In this document: positions 35,121 through 46,660 of the stretch, piece after piece | How the letters are laid out: each line of letters starts with the position of its first letter | How positions within the stretch are numbered: position 1 is the first letter of the stretch | Origin: Gnetum montanum | Lineage: Eukaryota; Streptophyta; Gnetopsida; Gnetales; Gnetaceae | Assembly (NCBI GenBank): GCA_015680685.1 | Contig: MNCI01026985.1 | Location: 1-64,000, forward strand | Direction of reading: 5' to 3' | Length of the DNA: 64,000 nt | Notes under the pieces: model-generated | The model's database searches: none | What the model was told of the DNA's origin: nothing | Seen by the model: the letters and a program-made list of their open reading frames with translations, nothing else | Position numbers and translations under genes: made by a program

Positions 35121-38100
35121 ATGGAAGAAACTTTGTCTGCGCTCCTAGTTTTAACAGGCCCACATGGGGAAATTATTAGACAACTTGATCCCACATTAGT
35201 AGAAACTAACCTTGCCCTCGATAATGCAACCATAGCCGTGAAGGAAACATCTCTAGACTGGCCAGAAAAATTGACGCGTACGCTAGACCTGGAAGCTGGA
35301 GATGTAACCGAAGACCCCCTCTACGAGGTCTCTGTGGCTACGCATAGAGGTGAGACTAAAACTCTTAAGGTTAGTTCTTTACTAGACCAAAAGGCACATG
35401 ACAACATAAAACAGGTCCTTCAGAATAATATCACGATGTTTGCATGGTCATACAAAGATATGCTGGGACTAGACCCAAGGTTAATACAACACAATATAAT
35501 CCTAGATCCCCATATCAAAGCAATTAGATAGAAAGCACGAAAGATTAAGCCAGAAGTCGCGCTAGCAGTACGTGATGAAATCACTAAACTATACTAGGAT
35601 GGTTTTATTTGCGCGGTCGATTACTCAGATTGGGTATCCAACATTGTAGTTGTTCCCAAAAAGACCGGAGGGATACGCATCTGCATAGACTTCTGAAACT
35701 TGAACAAGGCTACAATTAAGGATAATTTCCCATTACCGAGTATCGATCAATTGGTGGATACAACCGTTGGACATGTGCTTTTATCCTTCATGGATGGCTT
35801 CTCAAGCTATAGTCAAATACGCATCAACCCAGAACACCAGCTGACAATGACATTCATGACACCTTGGGGGACCTTTTGTTATATCATGATGCCTTTTGGC
35901 TTAAAAAATGCCGAAGCTACATATCAATGAGCTATGACATATATCTTTAGTGATTACCTCCTAGGGAGACTAAATGATTATGTTGACGATATAGTTGTTC
36001 AGTCTATAAAGTCAGAGGATCATTCGGAGGATTTGGAGGTAGTCCTTAAAAGATGTTTTAAATACGACCTCTGGCTCAACCCAAAGAAATGTGTGTTCGG
36101 AGTCAAAACTGGATGCATGCTGGGGTTTGTGGTATTGGAAACTGGTTTATGAGTAGATCCTGATAAAGTCAAGGCCATTGTTGAATTGACACCCCCTAAA
36201 AATCTCAAGAAATTACATGGATTGCAAGGGAGGTTACAGTTTATCAGGCGGTTCATCTCGAGATTAACCGATAAATTACACCCTATGCAACATTTTCTTA
36301 AAAATGGGGTTAGTTTCGAATGGATAGATGATTGTCAGTGTGTGTTTGATGACTTGAAACAAGAGCTTCAATGCTTGCCAATAGTTTTTTCACCGCGAAG
36401 GGATCAACCGTTTTACATTTACCTCGCAACATCAGACGTAGCCTTAGCTGCATTACTTTGTCAAAAGAGAAATGATGTGTCAAAAGTGCCCATATATTAC
36501 TTGAGTCATGCTCTATGTGTGTATGAAACGAGGTACAATGAAGTAGAGCGTAATTGTCTAGCGTTAGTGTTTATGCTCAAAAAGTGCAGACACTATCTCT
36601 TTCGTGGCCAGGTCAACATTATATGAAAAAATAACATCCTTAGGGCCATTACGCATAATCTGTACGAAAGTAGTAAAATAGCTCATTGGAAAGCTATCAC
36701 GGCAGAATTTGATCTGCATTACATTGGTCAATCTTCTACGAAAGGCCAAGTGATAGCTGACCAATTAATAACATCGCCTATTGACAATCAGGCAATCATA
36801 GAGCCTGAATATCTAGATGAACATGTACATAGTTTTAGCCCTATTTTAATAGGCCCCGAAGCAATGTTATATTTTGACGGAGCTTCAACTGTTAGAGGCA
36901 GCAGTGCCGCTACAGTCATTACGCTATCACCTAAGGATGTGTGTCTTCACACTTACCGCTTGACCTTTCCCTGTATGAACAACGTGGTAGAGTACGAGGG
37001 ACTCCGTAGGGGATTATTAACAGCCATAGAGCTTGATGTTCGACACCTCGCAATTAGGGGCAATTCGATGCTTGTTATAAAACAAATCATAGGAGTCTAC
37101 GCCTGCAAGGCTGCACATTTATAGCCCTACTGCGATATGGCTAAAGATCTTCTGAAGCGGTTCATAACAATTGATGCCCAACACGTGCCATGAAATGATA
37201 ACACATTGGCCGATCCACTGGCTACATTAGCTTTAAATGTGCCATCACATATGCTTAACACTTTTTTCACATTAATAACAGATTGTACAGTTCCTATCAT
37301 TCAGGAGGCGCAAATATCCTCACTACTTGAGGATAGCATGCCAGAGTGGTATGACAACATTAAAACCTACCTCTTGCATGGTGAACCACCGCACGAGTTA
37401 ACATGCACGTAAAAAGATGCAATCCGCAAGTGAGCCAAATAGTACGTCATCATAGGAGATAGTACTCTTTGTAGACGCTCTTTTGATGGAGTACTGCTTA
37501 CTTGCATTAACAAAGACCAACCACAATGTATAGTTGGCAAGGTTCACGAGGGATTATGCGAAGGACACGTAGCACCATGAGCTATGGCTTCTAAAATCTG
37601 TCGCTTAGGGTATTATTGGCCGTAGATGGAAAAATATTATCTTACAAAAGTTAAAACATGCGACACGTGCCAACGTTACGAAAACCTTATACATGTGTCG
37701 CCTATAGAACTACACACAACTCAGATCACATGGCCATTTCAACGATGGGGATTAGACATTATAAGGCCTATCACACCAAAATCCTCCACAGGTCATAGCT
37801 TCATAATCACCGCTACTGAGTATTTCACGAAGTGGGTAGAAGTCATTCCTTTGCGGAAAATCATGTCTCAACAGATCTGTCATTTCATTCTAGATAACAT
37901 TGTAACCAGATTTGGTCTTCCGATGACTATCATGACCGACAACGGGCGACAATATAGCAGTACGGAAACCAAATCTTTCTATGATAGTCTTGGCATCAAA
38001 CAATCTTTTTCCTCCCCCTATTACCCACAAGAAAATGGTCAAGCCGAAGCAACGAACAAAGTCATTATCAACCTGCTCAAAAAAATGCTCGACGGCAACA

Positions 38101-38590
38101 AGAGACGGTGGCATGAAAAGATCCTCTATGTGCTATGGGCGTATCATACCACATGCAGAATAGCTACAGACAATACACCCTATAGCCTAGTCTATGGATT
38201 TGAGGCGATGCTGCCCCTTGAATTACACGTTCCTTCTCTGCGGATGATCCTATCCACTATTATAAATGAAGCTCAACACACCGCATCTCGGATCATGGAT
38301 TTGGATTTAGTAGAAGAGAAGTGAATACAGACGCTTGATACAATCGAAAAGTATCAAGATAAGCAGAGGCAGGCAGAAGCATCGCCATAATCTTCAACAA
38401 CGTCTGATCAAGAAAGGAGATTTGGTTCTCAAGGCTGTTCGCGAACCAGTAGGCAAATTCTCTGCAAACTAGGAGGGCCCTTTCTTGGTAGCTGATGTGT
38501 ATGGCAACGGCACATTCAAGCTAGTAGATATCAACAACAGTGAGTTACCGAATCCTGTGAATCATATATATCTGAAGCGGTACTATATCT
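35121..38590 (+). pseudogene. Tat-like RT, RNase H and integrase (copy 1)
   Basis: A single frame runs from ATG at 35121 to 38324 with 13 nonsense codons and no frameshift; a shift near 38390 precedes the C-terminal tail. Order: pre-RT region; RT (about 35580-36150) with FPLPSIDQLVD, MTFMTPWGTF and the YVDD active site at about 35980; the connection region (TYQ..FYIYLATSDVALAA, YETRYNEVERNCLALVF); RNase H (36865-37120) with YFDGAS and VEYEGLRRG; integrase with HEGLCEGH and CDTCQR zinc ligands (37545-37670), the core aspartates in LDII and MTDNG, and the glutamate in ENGQAEATN (to 38060), then LWAYHTTC. A splice-acceptor-like ATTTTTTAGG lies just upstream of the ATG, which fits Ogre-type splicing. 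Confidence 0.9.
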
Positions 38591-38611
38591 AGCTACATAT
38601 TCAGTGTTAAC

Positions 38612-39185
38612 ATCAGGTATGGCAACAATCATCCACTATGACGCTAAACTGGCAAAAACCGTCCGCTACGACATAAAACTGGTACTCCCTTCACGCGTCC
38701 GCCATGACGCTAAACTGGCAACAATCGTTCGCTACGATGTAAAATTGGCACTCTTTTCACGTGTCCGCCACGACGCTAAACTGGCACTGATCATCCACCA
38801 CAACGTAAAACTAGAAAGTTGCAACCGTCCACTACGACGTAAAACTCGCGGTGTTGTACAGGTCCGCCAAGATGAAAAACTGGCATTCTCTGCACGTGTC
38901 CTCCATGACGCTAAACTGGCACCAACTGTCTGCTAGGACATAAAACTAGCACAGGTGAGTATCCGTCTGCTGAGACATAAAACTAGCACAGATTTGTCCC
39001 TGGGTCACGACATAAAACTGACATCCACAGCATGGTCTGCTGAGACCATAAATCAGCTCTACCACCATCTGCTACAACGTAAAACTAGCATTTTTCAGTC
39101 TGCCCAGACTTTAAACTGGGACCATGGTCTGCTGGGACTTAAAACCAGCAACGACAGTCTACTAGGACTTAAAACTGGGACCTAC
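38612..39185. repeat. Tandem array B (30-45 bp units)
   Basis: About sixteen units with the core GACGTAAAACTGGCA and a spacer ending in a CGTCCGCTAC-type word. Units near the right end change to GGGACTTAAAACTGG. The array starts right after the integrase end and is matched, inverted, in copy 2 at 50.40-50.90 kb. Its core resembles that of array A (CTAAAACTAG). Frames crossing it (38604-38936, 38955-39281) are artefacts. Confidence 0.85.
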
Positions 39186-39238
39186 AAACCGCCATCATGC
39201 AATTCAAGCGAGCGTAATCGTCTCCGTGCGGCTACAAT

Positions 39239-39724
39239 TCACGCGTCCTTCAGCCTTGCTACCTCACAGGCATTCTGCTGATTCCTCAGATGTGCTGAAA
39301 GGCATACTACTGACCCCTCGGAGATGCCGTCACTGCACCCACTGTAGCGGTGGCACCTTTGAGAGATTAGTTTCATCGTCCAGAGCCCCAAAGGAGTTCC
39401 CATCAACAACGAACCTGGGGATCTCTGCTCATCATCACTATCAGGCTCTGGCTTCACAGATTCACCTAGTTGGTTCTTTGCATAACCAGTTAGGCGCGCT
39501 GAATCTGATGTTCTTTAGCGGCGATATGCTAGGCCAAGCATCCACGTTGAAAACTCTAGCCTCGTGCTACAGTTCCTCCTTTATGGCCAGCTCACTCTGT
39601 CTCACCTCAAATGGTACTTGTTTCAACAACCTCTCTGGTGCTTCGACCAAGCAATGGTGTCCTCTGTTTTCTCCTTTGGTTGCAGGTTACTTGCTTCGAG
39701 GATGTCATTCAAAGGTGCGTTCAT
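39239..39724 (-). pseudogene. Possible two-exon antisense ORF 2 (copy 1)
   Basis: Read on the minus strand, an ATG at 39724 opens MNAPLNDILEASNLQPKEKT. Exon 1 ends at 39606 before GTGAGA, and an acceptor CTGTAG allows a second exon from 39566 that reads to a conserved NQLGESVKPEPDSDDE stretch. The same two pieces in the same frame occur in copy 2 (49876-50172). One stop interrupts each exon here. No family was recognised; the end is acidic. Additional antisense ORFs between integrase and the 3' LTR are known in Tat-lineage elements, which supports the idea, but the coding claim rests on two copies only. Confidence 0.35.
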
Positions 39725-39735
39725 CTGAGCGGTGA

Positions 39736-40231
39736 AATACAGACAGCATTTTGAGATGGCCGCTTAAGTTAGCCTGTCCACTTAGGAGTGCATCCCTATT
39801 TTTCTCATAATCCTACCTCTCGTCCTTATTACCTCCCTTAGCCTTCCCATCTGTTTCTCTTATGCAAAATGTGAAATGCTTTCCGCATCTGAATTACAAT
39901 CAAGTCCATGAGCCGGTGTAATACAACTTGCCTAGTGGACGCAAAAAAAAGGGGGTCAGCAAAATGGATGAAACACAACTCATCCAGGCCGTGCAGATGC
40001 AACACAATTCGTCTATGCAACCCCCCTCATCTACAATATGACGGCATAACTCCATGCAAACACAATCGCAAGAGAAAAGCCTAATTGCTTATGCGTGAGA
40101 AGGCTATACCCCCTCATTTGAGTCTTCCCTGAACCTCATTTGACTCTTCCCCGAACCTCCTTCCTCTTACCTCTGTAAGAATTCCCTTCCGTCCTGTTTT
40201 ATCTCCCGTTTCCCTCATTTCTGCACTTCTA
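39736..40231 (+). other. Element 3' untranslated region with polypurine tract candidate
   Basis: No reading frame is supported. AAAAAAAAGGGGG at 39943-39955 is the best polypurine tract candidate. The same feature in copy 2 reads AAAAAAAAAGTAGGGGG on the minus strand near 49640-49620, and both are followed by TC(A/G)GCAAAATGG. If it is the functional tract, the LTR would start at 39956 and not at 40232. The remaining sequence is pyrimidine rich. Confidence 0.5.
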
Positions 40232-41932
40232 TGTTGACAAGGTGACACTTGAGTGATCATTGATGAACACTGTTGGTACTTTTACCCATCCAGTGTTTCG
40301 TATTCTTTGTCGACGTCTTTTGGGCAAGCCCTCTAATTGTAAATAAAGAGGGGCCATTGAAACACCGTGGAAATTACGAATCGGCCTAAGGCGAAGATTC
40401 ACGATTCAGGCGAAAGTTCACGACAAAATTTCAGAAAGACAGAAACAAGGCAAAGCAAGGCAAAGAGGCGTGCAGCATCAAGTTTCCAAGTCCCTCACAG
40501 ATTTAAAATCCTACTGTGTTTTCTTTCTTTACGCTACATTATGCAACATAGCGTAATGTCGCTTAGCGTAGCTCTACCTAACATAAGCCCGATATCAGAA
40601 AATACCTTACTTCGGCAAATCTGACGAAGTTTAAAGACCTGTCACATATTTAGCTAAGTCTTTTGCTCAGAGCTGAGTTTACGCTCCATTACGCAGAGCA
40701 GCGTAACAAGCTTCAAGAAAGTTAAAATCAGAGTCCAAGGAAGCGTAGCAGATTGACTTCTTTCTTTTTGCAGAATGGTCACTTTACGCTCATTACGCTA
40801 CGCAGCGTAGAAAAGCGTAAATTTATTGTAAAGTTGACCATTTTACGCTCTATTACACTTTGTGGTGTACACCTTGAATCAACTATTTTCATGTTTTATT
40901 ATGCCCTGCCATGCGATGCAGTGCGAACGAGTGTAATGTAGCCTAAGACCAGCTAGGACAATACCAAACACACACCTGTTATCCACACGCACAATACGCT
41001 GATGAGTGTATTGTGCGTAATCATGAGGTGAATTTGGCAAAAGTGGTTGATAGCGTACGTTGCCCCTTCCCCCGGAAATGTGACGCAACATAGCTAGTTT
41101 TAACATAAAGTTGGTCAAGTCAATGGTATTTTGAAGGTTCGAGACACGTGTCATCAGGGCCATGCCTTCTCCACATGTTGTCGAACTTATAAATACTCCA
41201 GTTGGCGAAGAAACAAGAGGCTGGCATCTTCGAATTTTGGTAGTTATCACCTTTGAGCAGAGGCAGGAGACATTTTTGAGCATTGGCAGCAGGAGTGATC
41301 ACCCCTTTTGGCGAAAATATAGTTCTCTCCATTGGTGATCATTGGCAGCTTTGAGCAAAGACTATCAAAGGCAAAAAGGGAAGAGATCAGAGATCGAGAG
41401 ATCATCTGGTGCGGTTGGTAAGATCTATTGATTAGAAACGGTTGATTGATAGACATCCAGGCTTGACCTTCTTTGCATCTCGTCTTTGGCTTACGAGGTA
41501 GACCGAACTCCATTCTGTACTCCTTGTTGAACAGTTTTGTTGTTATTTTGTGTATGCTTCGCGCAAGATAAGCGGAGTTTTCCATTGGAACTTTGTATAC
41601 AATATACTCAATTTTCGGGTCAAAGTACAGATCTTGGAATTGCGTATTTTCTTAAATCTGATCCTTCTTGTCATGTTGACGTTGTTGTTATTCCAATTTA
41701 TCTACATCGTTTTCTACTCCTTTCATGATTCATCAAATCAAATTATTTCATGGAATATCTATAATATTCATCAATTTACTGATTGAGTAAGTCCCTGTCT
41801 GATCGACAAGACCGTTCAGGGCACCGCGGATTCATTTTCTCTAGCACGGCCCTCGCACAGATCTGTAGTTAAGACTGTGTACATGGATTTTCGTTTGGTA
41901 TTTTCCAGCTACCAACATTTTTTGTCGTTACA
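40232..41932 (+). repeat. 3' LTR of Tat copy 1
   Basis: It runs from TGTTGACAAGGTGACAC to CGTTACA, TG..CA ends typical of LTRs. Its last 300 bases match the 5' LTR of copy 2 (minus, 64000-63664), including ATCGACAAGACCGTTCAGGG and GGATTCATTTTCTC. U3 is rich in TTACGC/GCGTAA words, and TATAAATA lies at 41188. The left boundary is uncertain because the polypurine tract candidate is 276 bases further left. The right end is fixed by Athila gag resuming after CTTAG. Confidence 0.75.
41188..41195 (+). promoter_or_regulatory. TATA box of the Tat LTR (copy 1)
   Basis: TATAAATA in the context GTCGAACTTATAAATACTCC. The copy 2 LTR has the same box on the minus strand at 48490-48483 in a matching context (CCTATAAATACTTCAG). 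Confidence 0.7.
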
Positions 41933-42965
41933 CTTAGGTCCCATCAAATTCAAAGACTATTGGAGCAAGTTGCTAAGGAAGAAGGTGAGCTACGAAAGAG
42001 AGAAAGCACGGAAGAGTATAACAGAGATGTTTCCCTTTGGAAGAGGGGAGTAAGATTTCATGAGGATGAAGAAGAGTCACCACTCGAAGAGATGGTGAAT
42101 AGGAAAACTTTGCCTATCCAAAAGTTGACATCAGAAGTATTAGCAAAGGTAGACCAAATGTGGAATTCCCTAGACAATAGATTTCAAACTGTTCTTAAAT
42201 TAGTAGAGGAGTCTAGAGAGCAAGGTAGTGAAAAAAGAAAAAAAAGAGAAGATGAACATGCACGTAGCAAGGGTAAGGGCAAAGTTTCCATCATTGAAGA
42301 GGTTGTAGATTCGAAAATAGAAAATGATAGTGGATGCGAGATATGCCAATATGACCATCCTAAGGGATGTTTCCTTGTAATCTCATATCTGCAGGAGTCT
42401 GGGGTGTATGCACTCAACCCATGATTGAATAAACGGCAAACACCCTGAAGGTTACCTTACCCCCAAGGTAACCCAAGATAGGTCCACCAACCCTTAACGT
42501 ATTATCCAAGTGGAACTCCACCACAACCGATTGAGCAATATCAACAATGGAAACACCCACAATCAAGGCAAGAATATCCTTACTGGCAACCTGACTTGTA
42601 TAGATATTACGTGCAGCAACCAGTCTCTCCATGTGACTCTACAGATCACATTAGTCCTTAACCTCACTACCAAGCTTGTGAGTATTATAGGACTCCTTCT
42701 CCTAGGGGCGATATTCCACAAATATACCATCCTTTTCATTTGGTTGCACCTCTTCCACGAATAGCTCCACTACCACTTTCTTCTGTGATGCAAGGTGAAC
42801 TCCCTGCCCAGCTGCAACAACGTAATGCCACAAGGGTTGTTAATTCTCAACCTACTATTGGTTCCGACAACCGCATGAAGACAAGACCTTTCTTTAAAAC
42901 CAATAGTTCAACCAAGCCCTTGCAATCACAAACGGCTAATTCCTTAGATGTCTCAGTATCAATCT
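41933..42965 (+). pseudogene. Athila-like gag C-terminal part (copy B)
   Basis: A 154-codon open frame (41960-42424) is nearly the same as 24918-25406 in copy A (LPIQKLTSEVLAKVDQMW; CEICQYDHPKGC). A TGA follows, with another open stretch to 42965 (PLPRIAPLPLSSVMQGEL). It corresponds to the charged C-terminal gag region before protease. Confidence 0.75.
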
Positions 42966-43039
42966 AAACTTCAAAGCCTCCTTCAACCCAACCATAGCAC
43001 TCAACGCATACGGTCATGCTAACACATGCCGTCACCGAT

Positions 43040-43420
43040 TGGATCAAAGTGGGCCATCTTCCTACAAAATTCTCTGATCCTGGGAGTCCTCTAATATGCT
43101 TACAAATTGTTGGGAATGAGCCATGCATAGCTCTGTTGGATTCAGGTTCTGGTGTCAATTTAATCTCTCAAGAAATGTACAAGGCCTAGAATCTACCTCC
43201 ATTGAAAAAGAGCAACATCTATCTAGAGTTGGCCGACTAGTCCATCACTGTCCCATTGGGACTAATGGAGGACATTGTTACCACTGTTTATGGGTGGTCA
43301 TACCCAACTGACTTCCTAGTGATCTAGATGAACAACGGTAAGGGGGACTTCCCAATCATAATGGGAAAGGCATGGCTAAGCACCATCGATGCACACCTAG
43401 GAATCCGTGATCTTTCCCTA
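43040..43420 (+). pseudogene. Athila-like aspartic protease
   Basis: The active-site loop reads CIALLDSGSGVNLIS at about 43128-43172. The C-terminal half, NGKGDFPIIMGKAWLSTIDAH, is at 43334-43396. A frameshift lies between them and stops are present. Protease would process the gag-pol precursor. It sits between gag and RT as expected. Confidence 0.8.
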
Positions 43421-44089
43421 GAAATATCAAAGAAAAATACATTCAGAAAGATCGAGAAGAAGAAAGTTCCATGCATCGCATACAGTGACATAAGATGTAT
43501 TTGCGTGCATAGGTCATGGTTTGTGCAAAGTTTAGCACTACCTACATGCAATCAATGTGCACAAGTGATCAACATACAAAGATGCTTGTATGTAGTAGCC
43601 ACACGACAGGAAGGCACCACCAACTGAGGGTTTCACTTGCACTTACATTGATAGCATAGACGCATTAGAGCAAGTTCACCACCAACTCCGAAGTCTTAGC
43701 CTTGAAAATGTCAATTGGGGAAAGTTGGAAATCCCTAAGAAATTTAAGTAGGAGCCCCTCGAGTTGAAATCGTTGTCCACCGGTATGGAATACACATTCC
43801 TTAAAAATGGAAAATCGGTAATTATTAATACGAAGCTTGCTCCGCAACAAAAAGAGAGATTGCTGAAGGTGATAAATAAATGGTTGAAAGCCTTTGCTTG
43901 TTCATATCTTGAATTAACTAAAATAGACCCTAGGATATGCTAGCACAAAATTTACACCAACCCCTTCATGAAGCCTCGAAGACAACCGTAGAGGCAATTG
44001 AAACCAAAGTTGAAGCAAGTAGTTAAGGAAGAAATCAAATAGCTTCTCAAGGCTAGGTTCATATACCCCATTGCTAATAGTGAATGGGT

Positions 44090-45200
44090 TAGCCCCTTAG
44101 TTATTGTGCCTAAAAAAGGAGGCAAATGGAGGGTGTGTATAGATTTTAGGCTACTAAATATAGCAACATTCAAAGATCACTTTCCATTGCCATTTGTCGA
44201 CCAAGTCTTAGACACCATTGCAGGGCATTGCTATTATAGTTTTCTAGATGAATATAGTGGATATAACCAAAGACAAATAGCCCCAGAAGACCAAGCCAAG
44301 ACTACGTTCACCAATCCTTGGGGAATGTTTGCATACAAATAGATGTCGTTTGGCTTATGCAATGCCCTTGCAACATTTCAATGACTAGTTCTAAGCATAT
44401 TCCAATAGTAGATAGGGAATGGCATAGAGGTCTTTGATCAAGCCTTGGACTAGTTAGAGCAAGTGTTAAAAAGATGTGTAGAAACCAATTTGAGGCTCAA
44501 TTGGCAGAAAAGCCATTTAATGGTCCAAGAAGGCGTAGTACTAGGGCGCAAAATCTCACACACAGGGATAGAGGTAGACCCTTAGAAAATCAAAGTTATT
44601 CAAGGAATTACCCATCAATTGGAAACTGTCAAAGATATTCGGTCATTCCTTGGACACACTGGCTACAGGAGATTTATTGAGAACTTTTCAAAGGTTTCCA
44701 AACCATTGGTGGAATTAATGAAAAAGGACGTACCTTTTGAATGGATCAAGGAATGCGAATTAGCTTTCCAAACTCTGAAACATAAGCTAGTAGAAACACC
44801 CATTCTACAAGCTCCTGATTGGTCCAAACCATTCCATATCATGATTGATGCGTTCAACTATGCCTTAGGATCCGTACTTGCACAACTAGATGACCAGAAG
44901 CATCCTTATTAAATCCACTGTGCAAGTAGAAGTATTGCTGGTGCACAACTTAACTACATTACCGTAGAGAAAGAATTAATGGTTGTAGTGTTTGCACTAG
45001 AAAAGTTTAGACACTATGTATTGGGATATAAAGTATATATACATATAGATCATAGTGCAATCTAGTTCCTCATGTATAAGCCAATGGTAAGCCTTTGTAT
45101 CATATGATGGTTTGTAATCTTACAAGAGTTTGATTTAGCAATGATCGATCGCAAAGGCACCGAGAATGTAGTTGCTGATCATTTATCTTGGTTGTGATGG
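44090..45200 (+). pseudogene. Athila-like RT and RNase H, catalytic box deleted
   Basis: The RT begins VIVPKKGGKWRVCIDFRLLN (44100), then FPLPFVDQVLD, YSGYNQ, TTFTNPWGMFAYK. Where a MDDF-type active site is expected, the sequence goes from GIEVF directly to DQALD (about 44430-44455), so roughly 11 codons including both catalytic aspartates are gone. It resumes with LEQVLKRCVETNLRLNW, FLGHTGYRRFIENFSK and KPLVELMKKDVPFEW. The RNase H follows (about 44840-45200: FHIMIDAFNYALGSVLAQ, YITVEKELMVVVFALEKF, TENVVADHLS). Several stops are present. Confidence 0.85.
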
Positions 45201-45279
45201 GACAACAAAGAGGATGAGTATGTAATTTCTAATCATTTTCTAGATGAATTCTTCTTTGCTGGTGTAATGAATAATCAAT

Positions 45280-46650
45280 CACCCATGGAGACAAATTGGT
45301 ACAATAGCATTCTTACCTATCTCCTCACCCAACAAACACCACAAGAGTTAAACCTTAAGAAGAAACAACCATTTCTTCACTGAGCCAAGTACTTTATGGA
45401 GATCAATAGGCAACTTTACAAAGTGTGTCCCGATGGCTTGGTTCAATGGTGTGTTTTCGATATAGATTAACTGTGAGTTCTCTAAGATGCTCATGAGGGT
45501 CCTTGTGGGGGTTATTACACTGGGAGACGAACGGCCATCAAGATCTTACTTATAGGATATTATTGGCCTACATTATTTGAGGACACTCATCAATTTGTTC
45601 AATCTTGTGAGTGCTGTCAATGTGATGGGGGAATGAATGCTAGAATGGAGGGTCCGCAACAATGGATTCAACCGTTAGAACCCTTCGAAATTTGGGGAAT
45701 TGATTTTATAGGGCCCATTACACCAATGTATAGCGGAAAAACTTATATCATAGTTGCCGTTGAATACCTAACAAAATGAGCCGAAGCAGTTATTGTTAAA
45801 GATTGTACATCATGTACAACTGCATGATTTATTCAACAACAAATCGTGAATAGGTTTGGTGTGCCGTGTGCACTTATTTCAGATAATGGTACATATTTTA
45901 CAGGTGCAACTTTTCAGAAATTAATGCAACGCTTAGGGGTTGAGCATAAATTGACTACACCATACCACCCCTAAGCGAACGGTCAAGTAGAGGTCACCAA
46001 TAGGGAGATTATGAAAATATTGATAAGAACTATTAGCAAGTATAGGCGAGACTGGAGCACTATATTGAATGATGCTCTTTGGGCATACCGCTCCACATGG
46101 AAACTCCCTACAGGCTACTCTCCCTACGAGTTAGTGTACGGAAAGCTTCCGAAATTTTCTATTCAAACTGAGATCCGTACACTATCCACGACATGTGACC
46201 TCAACCTTGACCTTGATCTAGCACACAAACAATAGTTAGTAACCCTTAACTTGCTAGATAAAAATCGACTAGCTGCCCTGTCATCTAATGAACTGCACAA
46301 GACATTCAATAAATAATGTCATGACCTAAGAATTAGGAAAGTTAAATATCAACTAGGAGATAAGGTTCTCTACTGGAATCCCACACATTCCACAACGTAC
46401 TAAAATTCAAACATCATGGGAAGGCCCACAACCTTATATTATTTATGCAACTTTTCCTTCGGGGGCCATGACAATATACAAACTTGAGAGCCCAGACAAG
46501 AAAGTTTTGATCAACGTGCAACAAACCAAACCTTTCCATGAGTTTAGGACAATCAGTACACATGCTACCTCTGTTGGTGGACAACCCTGCTCACTATTTC
46601 AAATCTTCTCCTTCCAACTCAGTCGTGGGGGAGATGGACACCTATGCTAA
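45280..46650 (+). pseudogene. Athila-like integrase
   Basis: Zinc ligands are at about 45490-45620 (HEGPCGGYYTGRRTA; CECCQC). The catalytic aspartates are in WGIDFIGPITP and LISDNGTYFTG (to about 45900), and the glutamate in NGQVEVTNREIMK (about 45980-46010). The C-terminal part reads RRDWSTILNDALWAYRSTWK, then KLPTGYSPYELVYGK. Stops such as TGA at about 45778 break it. No chromodomain was seen after it, in line with the Athila lineage. Confidence 0.85.
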
Positions 46651-46660
46651 CTGTTCTAGG

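Larger units (their letters stand above)
25821..41932 (+). mobile_element. Tat/Ogre-like retrotransposon, copy 1 (lacks 5' LTR)
   Basis: The order on the plus strand is: primer site, gag-protease (26072-29772), tandem array A, a long antisense gene (30582-34629, minus), RT-RNase H-integrase (35121-38590), tandem array B, a small possible antisense ORF, 3' LTR (to 41932). The 3' LTR is followed by CTTAG and Athila gag, so the element inserted in an Athila gag at a CTTAG target. Its own 5' LTR is absent; Athila gag runs straight into the primer site. Order, size and the protease-RT gap match the Tat lineage, especially Ogre. Many nonsense codons make it non-autonomous today. Confidence 0.85.
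41933..46660 (+). mobile_element. Athila-like element B, gag to integrase
   Basis: Gag resumes exactly where the Tat 3' LTR ends and continues through protease, RT, RNase H and integrase on the plus strand. No 3' LTR was found after the integrase; from about 46660 the sequence turns T-rich and then into another element. Its 5' part is not contiguous in this window: the gag to the left of the Tat insertion belongs to copy A, as shown by the 925-base overlap. Confidence 0.8.

Noticed and set aside
38604-39281. ORFs of about 110 codons with repeated RHDAKLA-type peptides
   Set aside because: Frames through tandem array B; they are not conserved as proteins in copy 2.
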